Shown here: piece after piece, positions 1 to 11,554 of the stretch
Numbering within the stretch: the stretch's first letter is position 1
How the letters are laid out: every line of letters starts with the position of its first letter
DNA from: Rhizomys pruinosus
Lineage: Eukaryota > Chordata > Mammalia > Rodentia > Spalacidae
Reading direction: 5' to 3'
DNA length: 64,000 bases
Assembly (NCBI GenBank): GCA_009823505.1
Contig: VZQC01009936.1
Location: 1,668,602-1,732,601, forward strand
Notes under the pieces: model-generated
Told to the model about the DNA's origin: nothing
What the model saw: the letters and a program-made list of their open reading frames with translations, nothing else
Database searches by the model: none
Translations under genes and position numbers: made by a program

Positions 1-1140
1 TACTTTGGTATAGACACATGGTTTGGCAAATGATATGGTTATCCTTGATTACAGTTTTTTTTTCCTGTTAAATATGACAGGTCTTACAGGTGGTCTTAAA
101 AACATCTACCCCAACCTGTAGAGGAGCTATAGCTTGTGGCATCAGCCATTGGGTTATTCCTCCAAGGAGAGAGCCACATGTCTAATTAAGGGTTTGGGAT
201 ATCAGGCAAGTGGCTGTCTCTCGGCTGCACGATTATTCAGGCAGGTGAGGGTAGCTGGGTGCTGAGGGTGGAATCTTGCTTAACTCAATGAGACCCGTAT
301 TTGTTTGAATGTGGTTTGAGTGGCACCTTGTGGTAACACTCTCCTGGTAGTTCCAGAGGCCATCAGTACACACGGTGCATTGATGGTCTCAAATACAACA
401 ATCTTTCCCATGCTTACATTAGGTATTCTACAGCAGGGCCTTACCATCTCTTCTTGCAGGTATCCAAGTTTAGAGGCAAGGAGCCTTTACCTTTGTGGGG
501 CCTTGGATCCCCTGTCCAACATCTCCCTGGTAGAATATCCATTGCTGATGTTAGAGCTCTCCTGTATTAACAAATTTTGCTTAAGTCATAGCTAAGTAAG
601 GACTTTAGTATTATAGTTGTTTCTGAACAAGATAAGCCCTCTCTTCACAGTTCCCATGTCTAGTAGTCATTAAAGAAAGCAGTTTTTAACTGGTTTTATA
701 AGAGATTTACCTCTATAATAGTCGTCTCCAATTTACAGTTGGAGAGCGGCCTCATCATCATCATATTTCTCCTTTTTCTATGGGGGTAGGCAAGAAAGTC
801 TATCGATCAGATAGCAAAAGCCTTGCGGCACCTAGAAGTTGAAAGATTATCATTAGGACACATTGTAAATAGTTGTTACAAGTAGATCCACAGAGGGGTT
901 CGATGTTTATGAAGCAATCTGAGGCTTTGCTTCTTTCCGTCCGATGTTCAAGACAGGTCAACCTTTCATTTGCCACTTTTTGGTACATCTTATTCAATGC
1001 AAAGCTGTATCCTTTACTTTCTCAGCCATTTAGTTGGTGACATTTTTGACCTGTGTTGTTGGGACCCACAATCTTTTCCCATAGTTTAGTTTTTTTTAGG
1101 GTTTGAATATGTGACTTGCCAGGTTTTGTTTGACGCCAAG
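1..1140. other. Unassigned intergenic DNA
   Basis: No SINE, L1 or exon was recognised here. Open frames are short on both strands (at most about 90 codons) and show no family motif. The even base composition suggests a very old repeat or unique DNA. Confidence 0.5.
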
Positions 1141-1163
1141 GATTCGTGTCTATCGTACCCCGG

Positions 1164-1186
1164 CCCCCCCCCCCCCCCCCTTTTTT
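1164..1186. repeat. poly-C/poly-T tract
   Basis: A run of 17 C followed by T. Such homopolymers are error-prone in assemblies. Confidence 0.9.
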
Positions 1187-1579
1187 AACTCATGAATCTC
1201 CAGAAGACAGTTTGTATTGTACATAACTATAGGGTGGATCAAGGACAGGGACAGATTTCAACAAATTTACCCATGTTGTTTTGGTGACTATATATGATTA
1301 ACGTGGGAAGCAAACTTAATTTTTAAGTTAAATCATCTTAAAGAGAATGCTACAAGGTGATACTGTACAACAGAGAAATTATAGAGAACATTTGTATGTG
1401 CCAATCCCAAAGTTATTGCTCTACACATTTTATGTAAAACAAATGTGGACAACAGCGATTTATATCTCCATTTAACTCAGATGCATTACCGTTTTTATCA
1501 GAGTCTGTAAACCAATGTTGTTTAATATACACATATTTACTTTTACTAAGTCCTAAGACACCATGTATCCTGTAGACAA

Positions 1580-1745
1580 CCAGGATTCTTAACCACTGAA
1601 TCATCTCTCCAACCCCAGCATACACCTTTTAATCACAGTACTCCCAAGGCACAGACAGGCAGAACTCTGAATCCCAGGCATCCTTGCTCTTCATACCAAA
1701 TTCCTGGCACTGAGAAGTACAGTGAGACCCCCTGTCTCAAAAACG
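1580..1745. repeat. B2 head (minus) followed by degenerate B1 (plus)
   Basis: The text up to about 1620 reads as the reverse complement of a B2 head (ccatctctcca-like). It is followed by a worn B1 that ends in a gtctcaaaaac tail. Confidence 0.6.
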
Positions 1746-1842
1746 AAATCACCATCTGCAGCTACAGGATGTTTCACGCTAAGAGCTAAAATGACAAATG
1801 AGAGTGTCCCTAAAGTGCATGAATAAACAACACTGTCCCATC

Positions 1843-1972
1843 CATGTGCCTTAGATCCTACCACCTGGGAGGCAGATGCAGGTGGATCTCTGTGATCAAG
1901 GCCAGCCTGATCTCCATAATGAGTTCAAGGCAATCTGGGACTACAGGGAGACCTTGCCTCAAACAAAAGCAC
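1843..1972 (+). repeat. B1 SINE
   Basis: B1 core words are present in order: gggaggcagatgcaggtgga, aaggccagcctgat and a tail of cctcaaac. Several substitutions indicate an old copy. Confidence 0.8.
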
Positions 1973-2344
1973 CACCCACAAAATACATGGTAAATAGCAA
2001 ATATTTGGTTTTCCGAAGTACATTATCAGCAGCACAAATCACCTGGCATGGGTTCCTGTGTTCCCGATGGACCTTCCTCAGCACTGGTATCAAGAATTGG
2101 GCTGTTTGCTACAGTAAGTAGGGGAGGGGGATAAAGATTTTCAAATTATGTCATTTTGATCACTTCATATGGAGAAATATGATCAGTAAGGGCTTTCTCT
2201 GGATGTATGCCACCAAATTCTTTTAGAACACACAATCAATGAGTCCTGGCTCTATGGGGGACATACACACAAGGGAAGCCTTGTGCAGGACATTTATGCA
2301 GGTACTTGCATAACCCACCCCAGTACAAAAATCACTCTAAACTA

Positions 2345-2492
2345 TGTCTTTCTTAATTTTTTAGAGGGAGTCTCCTGTATACCCAGCTGATGGACCTGGC
2401 TATGTAGATAAGTTTAGCCTTGATCCCACAGAGATTCAGTTGCCTCTGCCTCCTGAGTGCTGGAATTAAAGCCTGTGCCACAGCACCCAGCA
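2345..2492 (-). repeat. B1 SINE
   Basis: Reverse-strand B1: T-rich start, cccagctgatggacctggc, cctctgcctcctgagtgctg and then a cagcacccagc head. Confidence 0.8.
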
Positions 2493-2737
2493 CTTAAAGG
2501 ATATCTTTGTAGGAGACATGTTGGAAGTAACATCTCCACAGACCAGGACAGGCTCTATGGTCCTTGCAGGTCTTCCACGGGGTAATGCTAAACAGGAGGC
2601 CCACAAACACACTTGAAAAACAATTTTCATCTTGTAATTCCTAACAAGTGATCCAGAACCTGGGCATCCCACATGTTCCATCTAGGAATATATGGGTTAT
2701 ACTGTCCTTTGGGGCAGGCAGAGATGTCCAGGCATCC

Positions 2738-2962
2738 TCTCCTTTTTTTGAGACTAGGTCTCATGTAGCCTAGACTGGCCTTGAAGTTTCTTTGTAGCTG
2801 AGAATGACCTTGTACTTCGGATCTGACTTCCACCTCTCCTTGCTAGGCATGCACACTTGGTACGTTACAGCAGGTCTTATATGCAGTGCTCGGGACTGAA
2901 CCCAGGGCTTCACACATGCAAGATAAGAACTCTACCCAATGAGCTACCTCCCCAGCCCAGCC
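2738..2962 (-). repeat. B4 (ID-head plus B1-tail) SINE
   Basis: A minus-strand B1-like tail (gagactaggtctcatgtagc) runs into an ID/tRNA-like head (gaacccagggcttcac, gagctacctccccagcc). This is the composite layout of the known rodent B4 family. Confidence 0.7.
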
Positions 2963-3365
2963 CTGAGTTTACCTGAGATCCTTAAACCTGGCTTCTGTGA
3001 GTCATCGGATGATGGGTCAGCATCCAACTTCCGGTGTTTTCGGGGTCTTACCAGCTTGGGAGGCATGACGGTGGTCTCCCTGTGCAAGGTAGGGGTCCTG
3101 AACATTGTGGATGCAAAGACACATGGAAGACAAGAGGAGAGTTAAGTGAGAGGAATGGGAGCGGCAGGTACAATAGTGTCGAGGAGTGGCTGAGTCCATC
3201 AGTGAGGCCCTGAGCCTGGTAATGAACTCTGGGGTGGACATTCGGGTGAATCCTCCCCACTCACCAAATGGACTCCCAGAAAACCTCAGAATACTCAGCT
3301 GTCCAGGTTAGAGAAGGAGAGGACTTGAGGGCCTGACCAGTACCCCCTCCATGCACTGTCCTCGG
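2963..3365. other. Unassigned intergenic DNA
   Basis: No recognisable gene or repeat. Open frames on both strands overlap each other and carry no motif. Confidence 0.4.
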
Positions 3366-3600
3366 GTTCCCCTTCCATACCCCACCCTGGTGTACCCGTC
3401 CATCCAGCACCTTCAGGTACCCCTCCATCCATCCCTTGAGGATCCCGTTCATCCACCCCATTGGGTACCCCATCTATCCAGCACCCTCAGTACTCCTCCA
3501 CCCACCATACTTGAGGATCCCCTTCATCAACCCCATTGGGTACCCCCTCTATGCACCACCCTCAACATTCTCCAGCCTGGCCTTTCCCAAACCTTAAACC
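3366..3600. repeat. Degenerate 74-bp minisatellite
   Basis: About three C-rich units. The phrase gaggatccc...ttcatc..ccccattgggtacccc occurs at about 3438 and 3512, a spacing of 74 bp, and a more worn unit precedes it. The 146-codon frame across it (3351-3791) is Pro/Leu/His-rich because of the repeat and is not taken as a gene. Confidence 0.75.
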
Positions 3601-4011
3601 CTTGGGTTGGCCCCCTTTTCCCACCAACTTCACAGGCCTCATCACTGTTGTCCCAGGCTGAAGTGAGACTGCTGAATATCAGCTCGACGGGCATCCTGGG
3701 CCTCCTAGCAAACCCCAATCTCCTCCACCAAGGGCCTTTGATCCACCTTGAGCCTCCTTTCCCCCAGCTGGAGCCTCACCACAGGTTGTGATTCAGTCAG
3801 CTCTGTAGGTGACCAGCCCTAACCAGGAGCTCCTTGCACTCAACTGCCATTTCCTCACACTGAATAGGCTCTACCTCCCTAAGAGCCACTGTGATAGGCT
3901 AGAGCACTGCTCACGTGAGCTTGAAGCTAGAAAATGCTCGAATAGAGACCACAGATATCACACATGTGCACTAACCCTTACTGACCCCCCCACAATTTAA
4001 TGTGCTTTATT

Positions 4012-4014
4012 ATA

Positions 4015-4050
<36 letters not shown>

Positions 4051-4058
4051 TGTGTGTA
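4012..4058. repeat. (TG)n microsatellite
   Basis: Near-perfect TG repeat with one C interruption near its end. Confidence 0.95.
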
Positions 4059-4214
4059 AAATAAAGGCCAAAGAGTCTAATTTGAGTTTCCAAATGTCCT
4101 TCAGTGTGGGTACATCCATTGCAGTGTGCTTAACCTACCAAGAATCCCATGCTTGAAAGAGACTGTCTCTGCCCCTTCCATCAGCTATCTCTTGCCACAA
4201 TTTCCTTAGGTGGG

Positions 4215-4260
4215 TTGGATTTATTTTTTTTGTATGTGTGTATATGTATGGTGGGTGAGT

Positions 4261-4302
<42 letters not shown>

Positions 4303-4440
4303 TGCCTCTGAAAGCCAGATGGCATATGATCCCTTGTAGGAAGAGTTGTGATCTGTCTGCTGTTGGTGCTGGGACTCAAACTCAGGTCCTCTGGAAGGAC
4401 AGAAAGCACTCTTACACACTTGAGCCATCCCTGAGCCTCA
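4215..4440 (-). repeat. B2/B3 SINE with (GT)n expansion
   Basis: Reverse-strand B2-like body: gctgggactcaaactcaggt, then tgagccatcc. Its 3' end, on the left, has expanded into a GT run at about 4258-4300. Confidence 0.75.
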
Positions 4441-4561
4441 TACTGAAAACTGTTTTAAGGTGCTTGTTTACAATTCATATTTCTTCATGGGGATATCTGT
4501 TCAGATTATTACCAAATTTATTGGTTAGATTGTGTGATTTTAATAATTTTTTTATAAATAT

Positions 4562-4808
4562 TTTTTTATTTTTAATTTTATTTATTTCGGTATGTGTATG
4601 AATGTACTGTCTGCATGCAGGTGTGTGCACCCTTGTCGTGCAATGCTGCAGAGGTCAGAAGAGGGTGTCGGATTCCCCTGGAACTGGAGTTCTCCTGGAA
4701 TTGGAGTTTCAGATGGTTCTCGGCCGCCATGTGGGTGCTGGGGATCGGACCCGGGTCCTCTGTAAGAGCGGTCGGCACTCTTAACCACTAGGCCATCTCT
4801 CCAGCCCG
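4562..4808 (-). repeat. B2 SINE, near full length
   Basis: The complete reverse-strand B2 reads gtgtatgaatgtactgtctg, gtcagaagagggtgtc, gggtgctggggatcggaccc and taggccatctctccagccc. The tail is A-rich on the minus strand. Confidence 0.92.
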
Positions 4809-4814
4809 ATTTTA

Positions 4815-4962
4815 ATATTTTTTAAGACAGATTCTGAGGACAACACCCTGGCTGGCCTAGAGCTCGTTATATAGACCAAGCTAGCCTCCAACTCACAGAG
4901 ATCACTCTGCCTGTCTCTGGAATGCTGGGGTTAAAGGAATGAGCTGCTATACCCAGCTCTTA
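4815..4962 (-). repeat. B1 SINE
   Basis: Reverse-strand B1 with core words ggctggcctagagctcgt and ctcacagagatcactctgcc. It abuts the B2 on its left. Confidence 0.85.
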
Positions 4963-4977
4963 TGAAGACTTTTAAAA

Positions 4978-4982
<5 letters not shown>

Positions 4983-5018
<36 letters not shown>
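4983..5018. repeat. (AC)n microsatellite
   Basis: About 17 AC units directly before an L1 fragment. Confidence 0.95.
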
Positions 5019-5019
<1 letters not shown>

Positions 5020-5860
5020 TGGAACAGCAGCTGCACAGGAAATATGGTCAACAATTGACTAGTGGAACTTCATCAAACTGAAAAGCTTCAGTACAGCAAA
5101 AGAAACAATCAAGGAAGTGATGAGAAAACCCATAGAGTGGGAGGAAACCTTCACCAGTGATACATGTGATAGAGAATTATCAACCCTAATATATAAATTA
5201 CTGAAAAAACAAGCAAGAAAACAAATGACCTACTCAAAAGATGGAGTAAGGAACTGAACAGAGATGTCACCAGTGAGGAAGGAAAGATGGCTGAGAAACA
5301 TCTTTAGTGTTCAACATTGTTAATAATTAAGGAAATGCAAATTAAAACCACACTAAAATATCATCTCACACCTATAAGACTGGCTATAATCAAGAAAACA
5401 AAAGACACCAAATGCTGGAGAGGTTGTGGGGAAAAGGGGAACACTCATCCACTGCTGGTGGGAATGTAAACTCGTACAACACTTATGGAAAGCAGTGTGG
5501 AGAATGCTTAAAAGACTCAAAATGAGCCCATTACCTGACTCAGTCATACCACTTCTGGGTATATACCCCCAAGTCTCATCCTACCCCAGAGACACATGCA
5601 CATCTATGTTTACCGCAGCTCTCTTCAAGATAGCAAAGAGCTGGAACAACCCAAATGCCCCTCAACTTAAGAGAGCATAACAAGATATGGTACATCTACA
5701 CAATGGAGATCTATGCAGCAGTAAAGAAAGATGACAGCATGAACTTTGCAGGTAAATGGATGGAACTCAAAGCTATTATGCCAAGTGAAGTAGTAACACA
5801 GTCCCAGAAAAAACAACAACCAATGGTATCCCTCACTTGAGGATGCTAGCACCAAATCCC
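5020..5860 (+). mobile_element. L1 ORF2 3' end fragment
   Basis: Translation, with frameshifts and stops, gives the C-terminal landmarks of L1 ORF2p. These include a [17 protein letters not shown] stretch, [27 protein letters not shown] and IWYIYTMEIYAAVKK, which belong to the Cys-rich 3' region of the L1 polyprotein. The copy is 5'-truncated, lacks the endonuclease and RT parts, and is interrupted by many stops, so it is dead. Confidence 0.92.
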
Positions 5861-6400
5861 CAGTTGAAAGGCAAGCTGAGCTACATTGTTATATTTCTTT
5901 TTATCTGAAGGCAACGGTGCTGTTTTAATGTGAATCTCTTAACAGGCTCTAGAATTAACTGACCACTTATTTTCAGACATTGTAATTTCCGTATGTAGGT
6001 GCAAGGTATGAATTCATGTGTTAGAGGAATATAAAATTAAAGGAAAAATGTGAATTCTTAAACATATTTTGGAATTAACATAGTTTCTTTTCTGAGGTCA
6101 TAATTTTGGTATATATGTGATGTATATAGAGACATATTTTGGAGCAATACAAATGGGAAGGAACAACAAAAACAAAGACTGGGTCAAAGAACTGACTGAA
6201 AAAGTTAAATTTTGCCACAAACAATAAACCTCTGCATAGGAAAACTTTAAAAAAGACTGAGAAGATGCAAGACAGGTATGGCAGAATGCATGAGCTGGGG
6301 TGGGGTGGGGGGCAGGGAAGGAGGAACATGACTAAATTGGACTTAAAAATGGTGTATGAAATACACAAAACATCAGTAAAAGTATTGAATTTTAAAAAAT
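5861..6400 (+). mobile_element. L1 3' UTR and A-rich end
   Basis: This follows the ORF2 fragment directly. It contains a G-rich tract (ggggtggggtggggggcagg) and an A-rich end. The part at 6150-6400 resembles 9290-9530 and 13137-13350, which are the same 3' end from other insertions. Confidence 0.65.
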
Positions 6401-6402
6401 GT

Positions 6403-6427
6403 TACACACACACACACACACACACAC
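6403..6427. repeat. (AC)n microsatellite
   Basis: Short AC run at the tail of the L1 3' end. Confidence 0.9.
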
Positions 6428-6429
6428 GA

Positions 6430-7356
6430 TACACGTTCTCTGTTATGTAAGAGGCTTACAAATATTTTTCTCAGTCCGAAACTTATATGTTTGTACCCTT
6501 ATCTGTATCTTTCAAAGAATAGACAATTTTAATTTAAATTCCAAACTTTGTTCATATCTCAATTATGTTTCTTAGCGTTAACTGTGAAAATTTCTCAAAA
6601 ACAGTCACCCAGAATTTCCTACAAGTGTTGTATTTTACAGTTTTTCTAACAAGTTTTTTTATTCTTATTTATATGTTTGGGGGGTGCCCATGTGTGTGTG
6701 GAGATGCAAAGACAGCTTGCAGGCACTGTTTCTTCCATCAACTGTATGTGTGTGTGTAGATGCAAGGCAAGGTTTACATCAAGCTATCCATCCTACTGCC
6801 TTGGTAACTTGGGCACTGGGTATGTGTGTGCCACCATGCCCAGATTCTTAGCCAGTCTCTTTCATTTTTATGTATTTATTTGTTTGTACATTTTATTGGT
6901 GTTGGCTATACTGCCAGATGTTAAATCTTAACTTTGTACACTCTAAATGTAAGAATCTACTTTAAATTTCAAATTCTAGTTCTTTATTCTTTAACTATTA
7001 TTGCAACAGACCAAGGAAAAAAATTGAACCTTTGTGTGTATGTGTAGGTGTGGGTGTGCATGGTGTGTTTGTGTGATGTCATGTGTTGTTGTTTGTGTGT
7101 GTTTCTGTCGCTGGTTTTATTTCTGTGTTGGTATATGTTGTGTGTGTTGCAGGCGGGGATGTTTCATGGTTCCCTGCAATCAATTATTGGGTGTGCGTGT
7201 GCTATGTGTGTGTGATGTTGGGCTGCAGTGAGATGAGAGATACAGTTAAGGGTGGTACTTTATATTTTACATGTGAGTAGAACATGCCTAATTTCTTTTT
7301 TCATACTACTGGAATTGATTCTCTGAGGGGCCCTACTACTGAGCAATACCGAGCAG
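6430..7356. other. Unassigned, GT-rich intergenic DNA
   Basis: Two GT-rich stretches lie at about 6695-6760 and 7035-7110. No gene or clear SINE was found. The cysteine- and valine-rich open frames are by-products of the TGTGTG text. Confidence 0.5.
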
Positions 7357-7400
7357 CATATATATATATATATATCCTATATATAATATAATATATAGTT
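7357..7400. repeat. AT-rich simple repeat
   Basis: TATATA run immediately left of the duplicated block. Confidence 0.85.
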
Positions 7401-7414
7401 ATTTCTGTCCTAAA

Positions 7415-10239
7415 AGTCCAGTATCATAATGAGGCCGACCTCAATTCTGAAAATAGGAGACAAGCGTTCTGCCTGTGGCCTCCCAGTGCTTGAAATAAAA
7501 GGTGTAGCCCACCAGGCTCAGCTCTACTTTCTATTTTTGAGACAGAGTCCTGGCTAAGTTCTCAGGAGGCGGGTCACTTGACTTGCCCTTCCCGTGCCTG
7601 CAACCTCCCGTAGCGCTGCATCCAGCGGTGGGAAAGCCGATTCTAGCTGTTGCGTTTTAAAATAAGATGTTAGGTTTATTCTTCAGGAATTCCCTCAGGA
7701 TGTAATTTTGATATGTAACTTCCCACTCCCTTAAACTGCACTTCACACCCCACTGTCTTTTCATGCACTCAATCCGTTCTTCTTCATTTTCTTTTCTGAA
7801 CAGCCCACGAGTCCACTTGTGTTTCTCCAAATGCTCTTGTGGTGTTGGGGTCTATCCCTCGGACTGCGTTGAACTCTTACCGGGGTTGTCCCCCCCTCAG
7901 ATCAACCTGAGTTTCCCTTCTCCCAGCCACTTCAATTGCTCATTGCTTCTCCGTAAGGGTGGTGCTATGTGCCCCTGTCCTCCCTATGTTAGGATTTTGT
8001 CTGGGCTTTGAGCTGTCGTTTTTTTGTGCAGGCTGTCACAACCACTATGAGTGATGTGTGTCAAATGCCCTGTTGTTCTGGAAAATTGCTCTGAGGATGC
8101 TGTTCACCACCTCTGTGCTCTTACAATTGTTTTCCACCTCTCTGCTTCTTTCAGGATTCAGAGCCATGATGCACACTGTTCTGTCTTCCTGCACATGTCA
8201 AGTTTTGAGTCTCTTTATTAACTGCCATCTACTACAAAAAAAAATAAGTCTTATCTGATAATGTTGAAAGATGTGCTACCTTAAGGGTATAGTGATAAAT
8301 CATTAAGGTTCTGTTAATACTCTGTCCACTAAATACAATAACAGAGGTAGGCTCTTCCTTACAAGTCTCTGAACCATTGTCTAGCCACCAGTTCACCCCC
8401 TATGATCGCAGTGTCACTACAGTGCTCCATCTTGTGAAATGGGCCTCAATCCAAGAAGAACAGTGAGTTATTTGCGTTGGTAAACATGTCAGTAAGAACA
8501 AACTACACAGATAAAAAATAAAATAAAAAAACGGGAAAGGGTAGGGGTAAGATGTAATTCTTCGTAGCATTCAATGCCCATATTACAGCAGTGGACATTC
8601 CTGCATCAGAGCCCGTCTTACTGAGCGCTCAAGGGGTACAAGCGGGTACGACTGGAGGTTCTTTTCCTTCCCCAGTAGTCATGCATATGCCCTTTTATCA
8701 CTATGAAAACATAATCAGGAGAGATGAAGCTTTGAGGCCAGGACCAGCCTGATTGCTCCATATCTGTGATTTGTATAAACCATCTTCAGCAATGTGGTGT
8801 TACTATCATTTCTCCAGAGTGACTAAGAGCAAAATGTCCAATAGATTGAATAATATTTGGGGGCTGATGGGAACTTCCCTGGCCAACCAGGCTCCCAAAG
8901 AGGATAACAATCCTGGTCATGGGCTTTCAATTTGTTAGCTTACAAGTGTCTATGAGGAGTTTCAGTGTCATGCTGGTAGGGTGATCTCCATTTAATCCAC
9001 TATATATTACATATGACTTCTGAAAAGGACTTTAGTGTAAGTACTCCATCTAATACTTGCATTCCTCTACATACCCAATATCCCCTACCCCAATTAATTA
9101 TTTCTGATTGACTACTTACCTTTACTGCATTCTGAATTTCCCATCCGTTGAATGCCCCCGTATCCCAGAGGACCTTTGCTTGTTTCCCATGGACCTCTAT
9201 GAGTTTTTCAAAATCACCACACTCGATGCGACGTTTTTTCCAAGCAAGTTGGGTAGTGATGCATATTGGAAAAACAAACCACACAACAATACACAACACA
9301 GATAAGGCTGCAAGAAGAATTGACTGACAACAGTGACTTCTGCTTCCAAACAGTCAACTTTCACTGGAGAAAAGAGATTATAGAAGACTGAGAAAGGAAT
9401 AAAAGAGATGTTTGGCAGAATTACATGAGCTCGGGAGGTGTGGGGACATAGGGCGGGGAACACGGTGTTCTAGATTTGATATCTGTACAAAATACATTGT
9501 AAAAAACTAACTAAAAAATGTAAACAAAATAAAAAAAAACAAAACACACACATATATAAAAATGCCACACACACATTTTTATATATAATTTTTATTTTTT
9601 ATATATTTATATATTATATAATATTATAGCTAGGGCTTGGTGATGCCAGTGCCTTATATACCAGCATCTTCAGGAGGAGAGGCGGGCGGACTCTGTAAGT
9701 TCAAGGCCAGCCTGGTCTATCATAGCGCAGTTCCAGGGCACAGTGGGGCTACATGAAGACCCTGCCTCAAAACGATTCTTTGCAAAGCTAGCAATTCTAC
9801 ATATGTAGAGAAAACATGCGGATATTTCTATCTGCTGGGTCTGGGTTACCCTCACCTCGGAGATTTCTTTCCACTTCCAACGCTTTCCACTGTCCCTCCC
9901 ACTGCCCTCATGGCGTGATTTGAGCCCGCCGGCCTGCCCCTGGATACTAGGTCCAGTGTCGTGGCTACAATCAAGTCACCATGCCTCGCCCCCCAGCTCA
10001 CCTCATAGCCACACTCCGTTGGCGCCGGTCTAGGACTAACAAACGGAAGGAATCTGCAGAACGGAGGCACTGGAAGTTTCTGGAAGCATGATGGACTCAG
10101 CAGATGCAAGCAGCCGTCACGGTGCCCCGCCCCAGCCCCTGCCCCAAGCCCCGCCCCGGGCCTCCCCTGCACTGGTGGGAAGGCTGGTGCAGGCCACGCC
10201 CCCTTCCCTGTGGAGAGGCAGTCAGGAAAAGGCAATGGA
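7415..10239. repeat. Error-rich duplicate of 11335-14050, ending at an N
   Basis: Base for base this is the same DNA as 11335-14050: L1 3' UTR on the minus strand, an L1 end, a B1 at 9632-9770 and a GC-rich block at 9860-10239. It is about 4% longer. The differences are mostly single inserted bases, clustered in patches, with other patches identical (8210-8340; 9970-10230). It stops exactly at the N at 10240. This pattern fits uncorrected long-read sequence joined as a false duplicate, although a real duplication is possible. Confidence 0.75.
9632..9770 (+). repeat. B1 SINE (in the error-rich duplicate)
   Basis: Counterpart of the B1 at 13457-13605, with scattered small indels. Core words are ttcaaggccagcctggtcta and ccctgcctcaaaa. 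Confidence 0.85.
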
Positions 10240-10240
10240 N
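10240..10240. other. Single N, probable assembly join
   Basis: One ambiguous base exactly where the duplicate of the 14-kb block ends and a B1 fragment begins. Confidence 0.85.
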
Positions 10241-10330
10241 CCTTGAACTCACAAAGATCCACCTGCCTTTGCCTCCCAGGTGCTAGGATTAAAGGCGTGC
10301 ACCACCACGCCCTGCAGATCTAATTTTTTT
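10241..10330 (-). repeat. B1 SINE, truncated at the N
   Basis: Reverse-strand B1 beginning mid-element (ccttgaactcacaaagatcc). The missing left part would lie across the join. Confidence 0.85.
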
Positions 10331-10459
10331 CTATTATTCAACTACTATCTTTTCATATCACACTTTTAGATGTATCAAATATCATATGAAGCTCCCAAAC
10401 AAATTCCACTAAAAACTGCTATTTGGGATCCAATTCTGGAGCATATTAGGAAAAAAGAA

Positions 10460-10612
10460 AGCCGGGTGTGGTGGTGCACGCCTTTAATCCTAGCACTTGG
10501 GAGGCAGAGGCAGGCGGATCTTTGTGAGTTTGAGACCAGCCTGGTCTACAGAGCGAGTTCCAGGACAGCTGGGGCCACAGGGAGAACCTGTCTCGAAAAG
10601 ACCAAAAAAAAA
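10460..10612 (+). repeat. B1 SINE, full length
   Basis: Starts gccgggtgtggtggtgcacg and ends ctgtctcgaaaagacc plus an A tail. It is close to consensus, so a young copy. Confidence 0.95.
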
Positions 10613-10655
10613 ATTTGATAAGTATGATTTCCCCCATTAAAAGCCTATACTCCTC

Positions 10656-10868
10656 GAGGCTGGAGAGATGGCCTAGCGGTTAAGAGCACCTACTGCTCTT
10701 GCAGAGGACCCGGGTTCTATCCCCAGCACCCACATGGTGGCTGAGAACCATCTTTGACTCCAGTTTCAGGGGAATCTGACTCCCTCTTCTGACCTCCATG
10801 GCATTGCACGACTCGAGTGCACAAACCTGCATACGGACAGTACATTCATACACATATAAAAAAAAAAG
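10656..10868 (+). repeat. B2 SINE, full length
   Basis: Starts ggctggagagatggcctagc, has box-B-like gggttctatccccagc, and ends catacacat plus poly-A. Confidence 0.95.
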
Positions 10869-10869
10869 C

Positions 10870-11262
10870 CTATACACCTCTACAAGAGTTCTGTAACCAA
10901 ACACTAAAAGATGCACATCCCACCTGGAACATTAGAAGTAGGAATTACTGTGGGGCTCCTTCCTATTGCTGCCCAATGAGCGGTGGGGTTCAGGATCTCT
11001 ATTTCCTCCTACACTGGTAAGACTTGCCTCTCAGCTCATGGATGGGTCATTCCTGTTACACCTCCTGCATCAGCAGTGGTCCAGATTACAGCCCAAAAGG
11101 ATTGGGAAGGTAGTGTGTGGTACAAAAGACAACTGGATGTCAAAGTGGTAGTGGGAGGATGTAGGAGATTCCGGGCCTGACAGCTTTTTGGATAAATCAC
11201 CTCACTTGTCAGGTACTTGTATTTTCAAAACTTAAAATTAGGTTTGTGTTTGTTTGGCTTTT
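10870..11262. other. Unassigned DNA
   Basis: Neither a SINE nor an L1 word was recognised. Several overlapping 60-67 codon plus-strand frames are present without motifs. Confidence 0.4.
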
Positions 11263-11264
11263 AG

Positions 11265-11266
<2 letters not shown>

Positions 11267-11297
<31 letters not shown>

Positions 11298-11450
11298 ATT
11301 CAGGATTTCCCTGTACTCCCAGCTGGCCTGGAACTTCAGTATATAATGAGGCCGACCTCAATCTGATAGAGATCTGTTTGCCTGTGCCTCCCAAGTGCTG
11401 AAATAAAAGGTGTATGCCACCAGGCTCAGCTCTACTTTCTATTTTTGAGA
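11267..11450 (-). repeat. B1 SINE with long poly-T lead
   Basis: About 30 T, then reverse-strand B1 words (cccagctggcctggaact, gcctcccaagtgctgaaat). Confidence 0.85.
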
Positions 11451-11454
11451 CAGA

Positions 11455-11545
11455 GTCTGGCTAAGTTGCCAGGCAGGCCTTGAACTTGCCCTTCCCTGCC
11501 TCAACCTCCCAAGTAGTCTGCATCAGCTGGGAAAGCTTCTATCTA
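11455..11545 (-). repeat. B1-like fragment
   Basis: A second reverse-strand B1 start (gagacagagtctggctaag) that decays before its head. Confidence 0.65.
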
Positions 11546-11554
11546 TTTCTTTTT

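Noticed and set aside
1..1140. Possible degenerate retroviral gene on the minus strand
   Set aside because: The longest frame is short and I could not match any conserved viral motif or LTR ends.
3351..3791. 146-codon plus-strand open frame
   Set aside because: It spans the C-rich 74-bp minisatellite. The Pro/His/Leu-rich product follows from the repeat, and no domain or splice context exists.
4135..4601. Overlapping His/Thr-rich and Val/Cys-rich frames on both strands
   Set aside because: Translations of a GT/AC repeat inside a B2-like SINE.
4983..5018. CRISPR-like or other spaced repeat arrays
   Set aside because: All short arrays in the window are plain microsatellites or minisatellites without spacers, and the genome is mammalian.
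9852..10262. 136-codon minus-strand GC-rich frame
   Set aside because: Crosses the N and the error-rich duplicate. The same frame is not preserved in the better copy near 14 kb.
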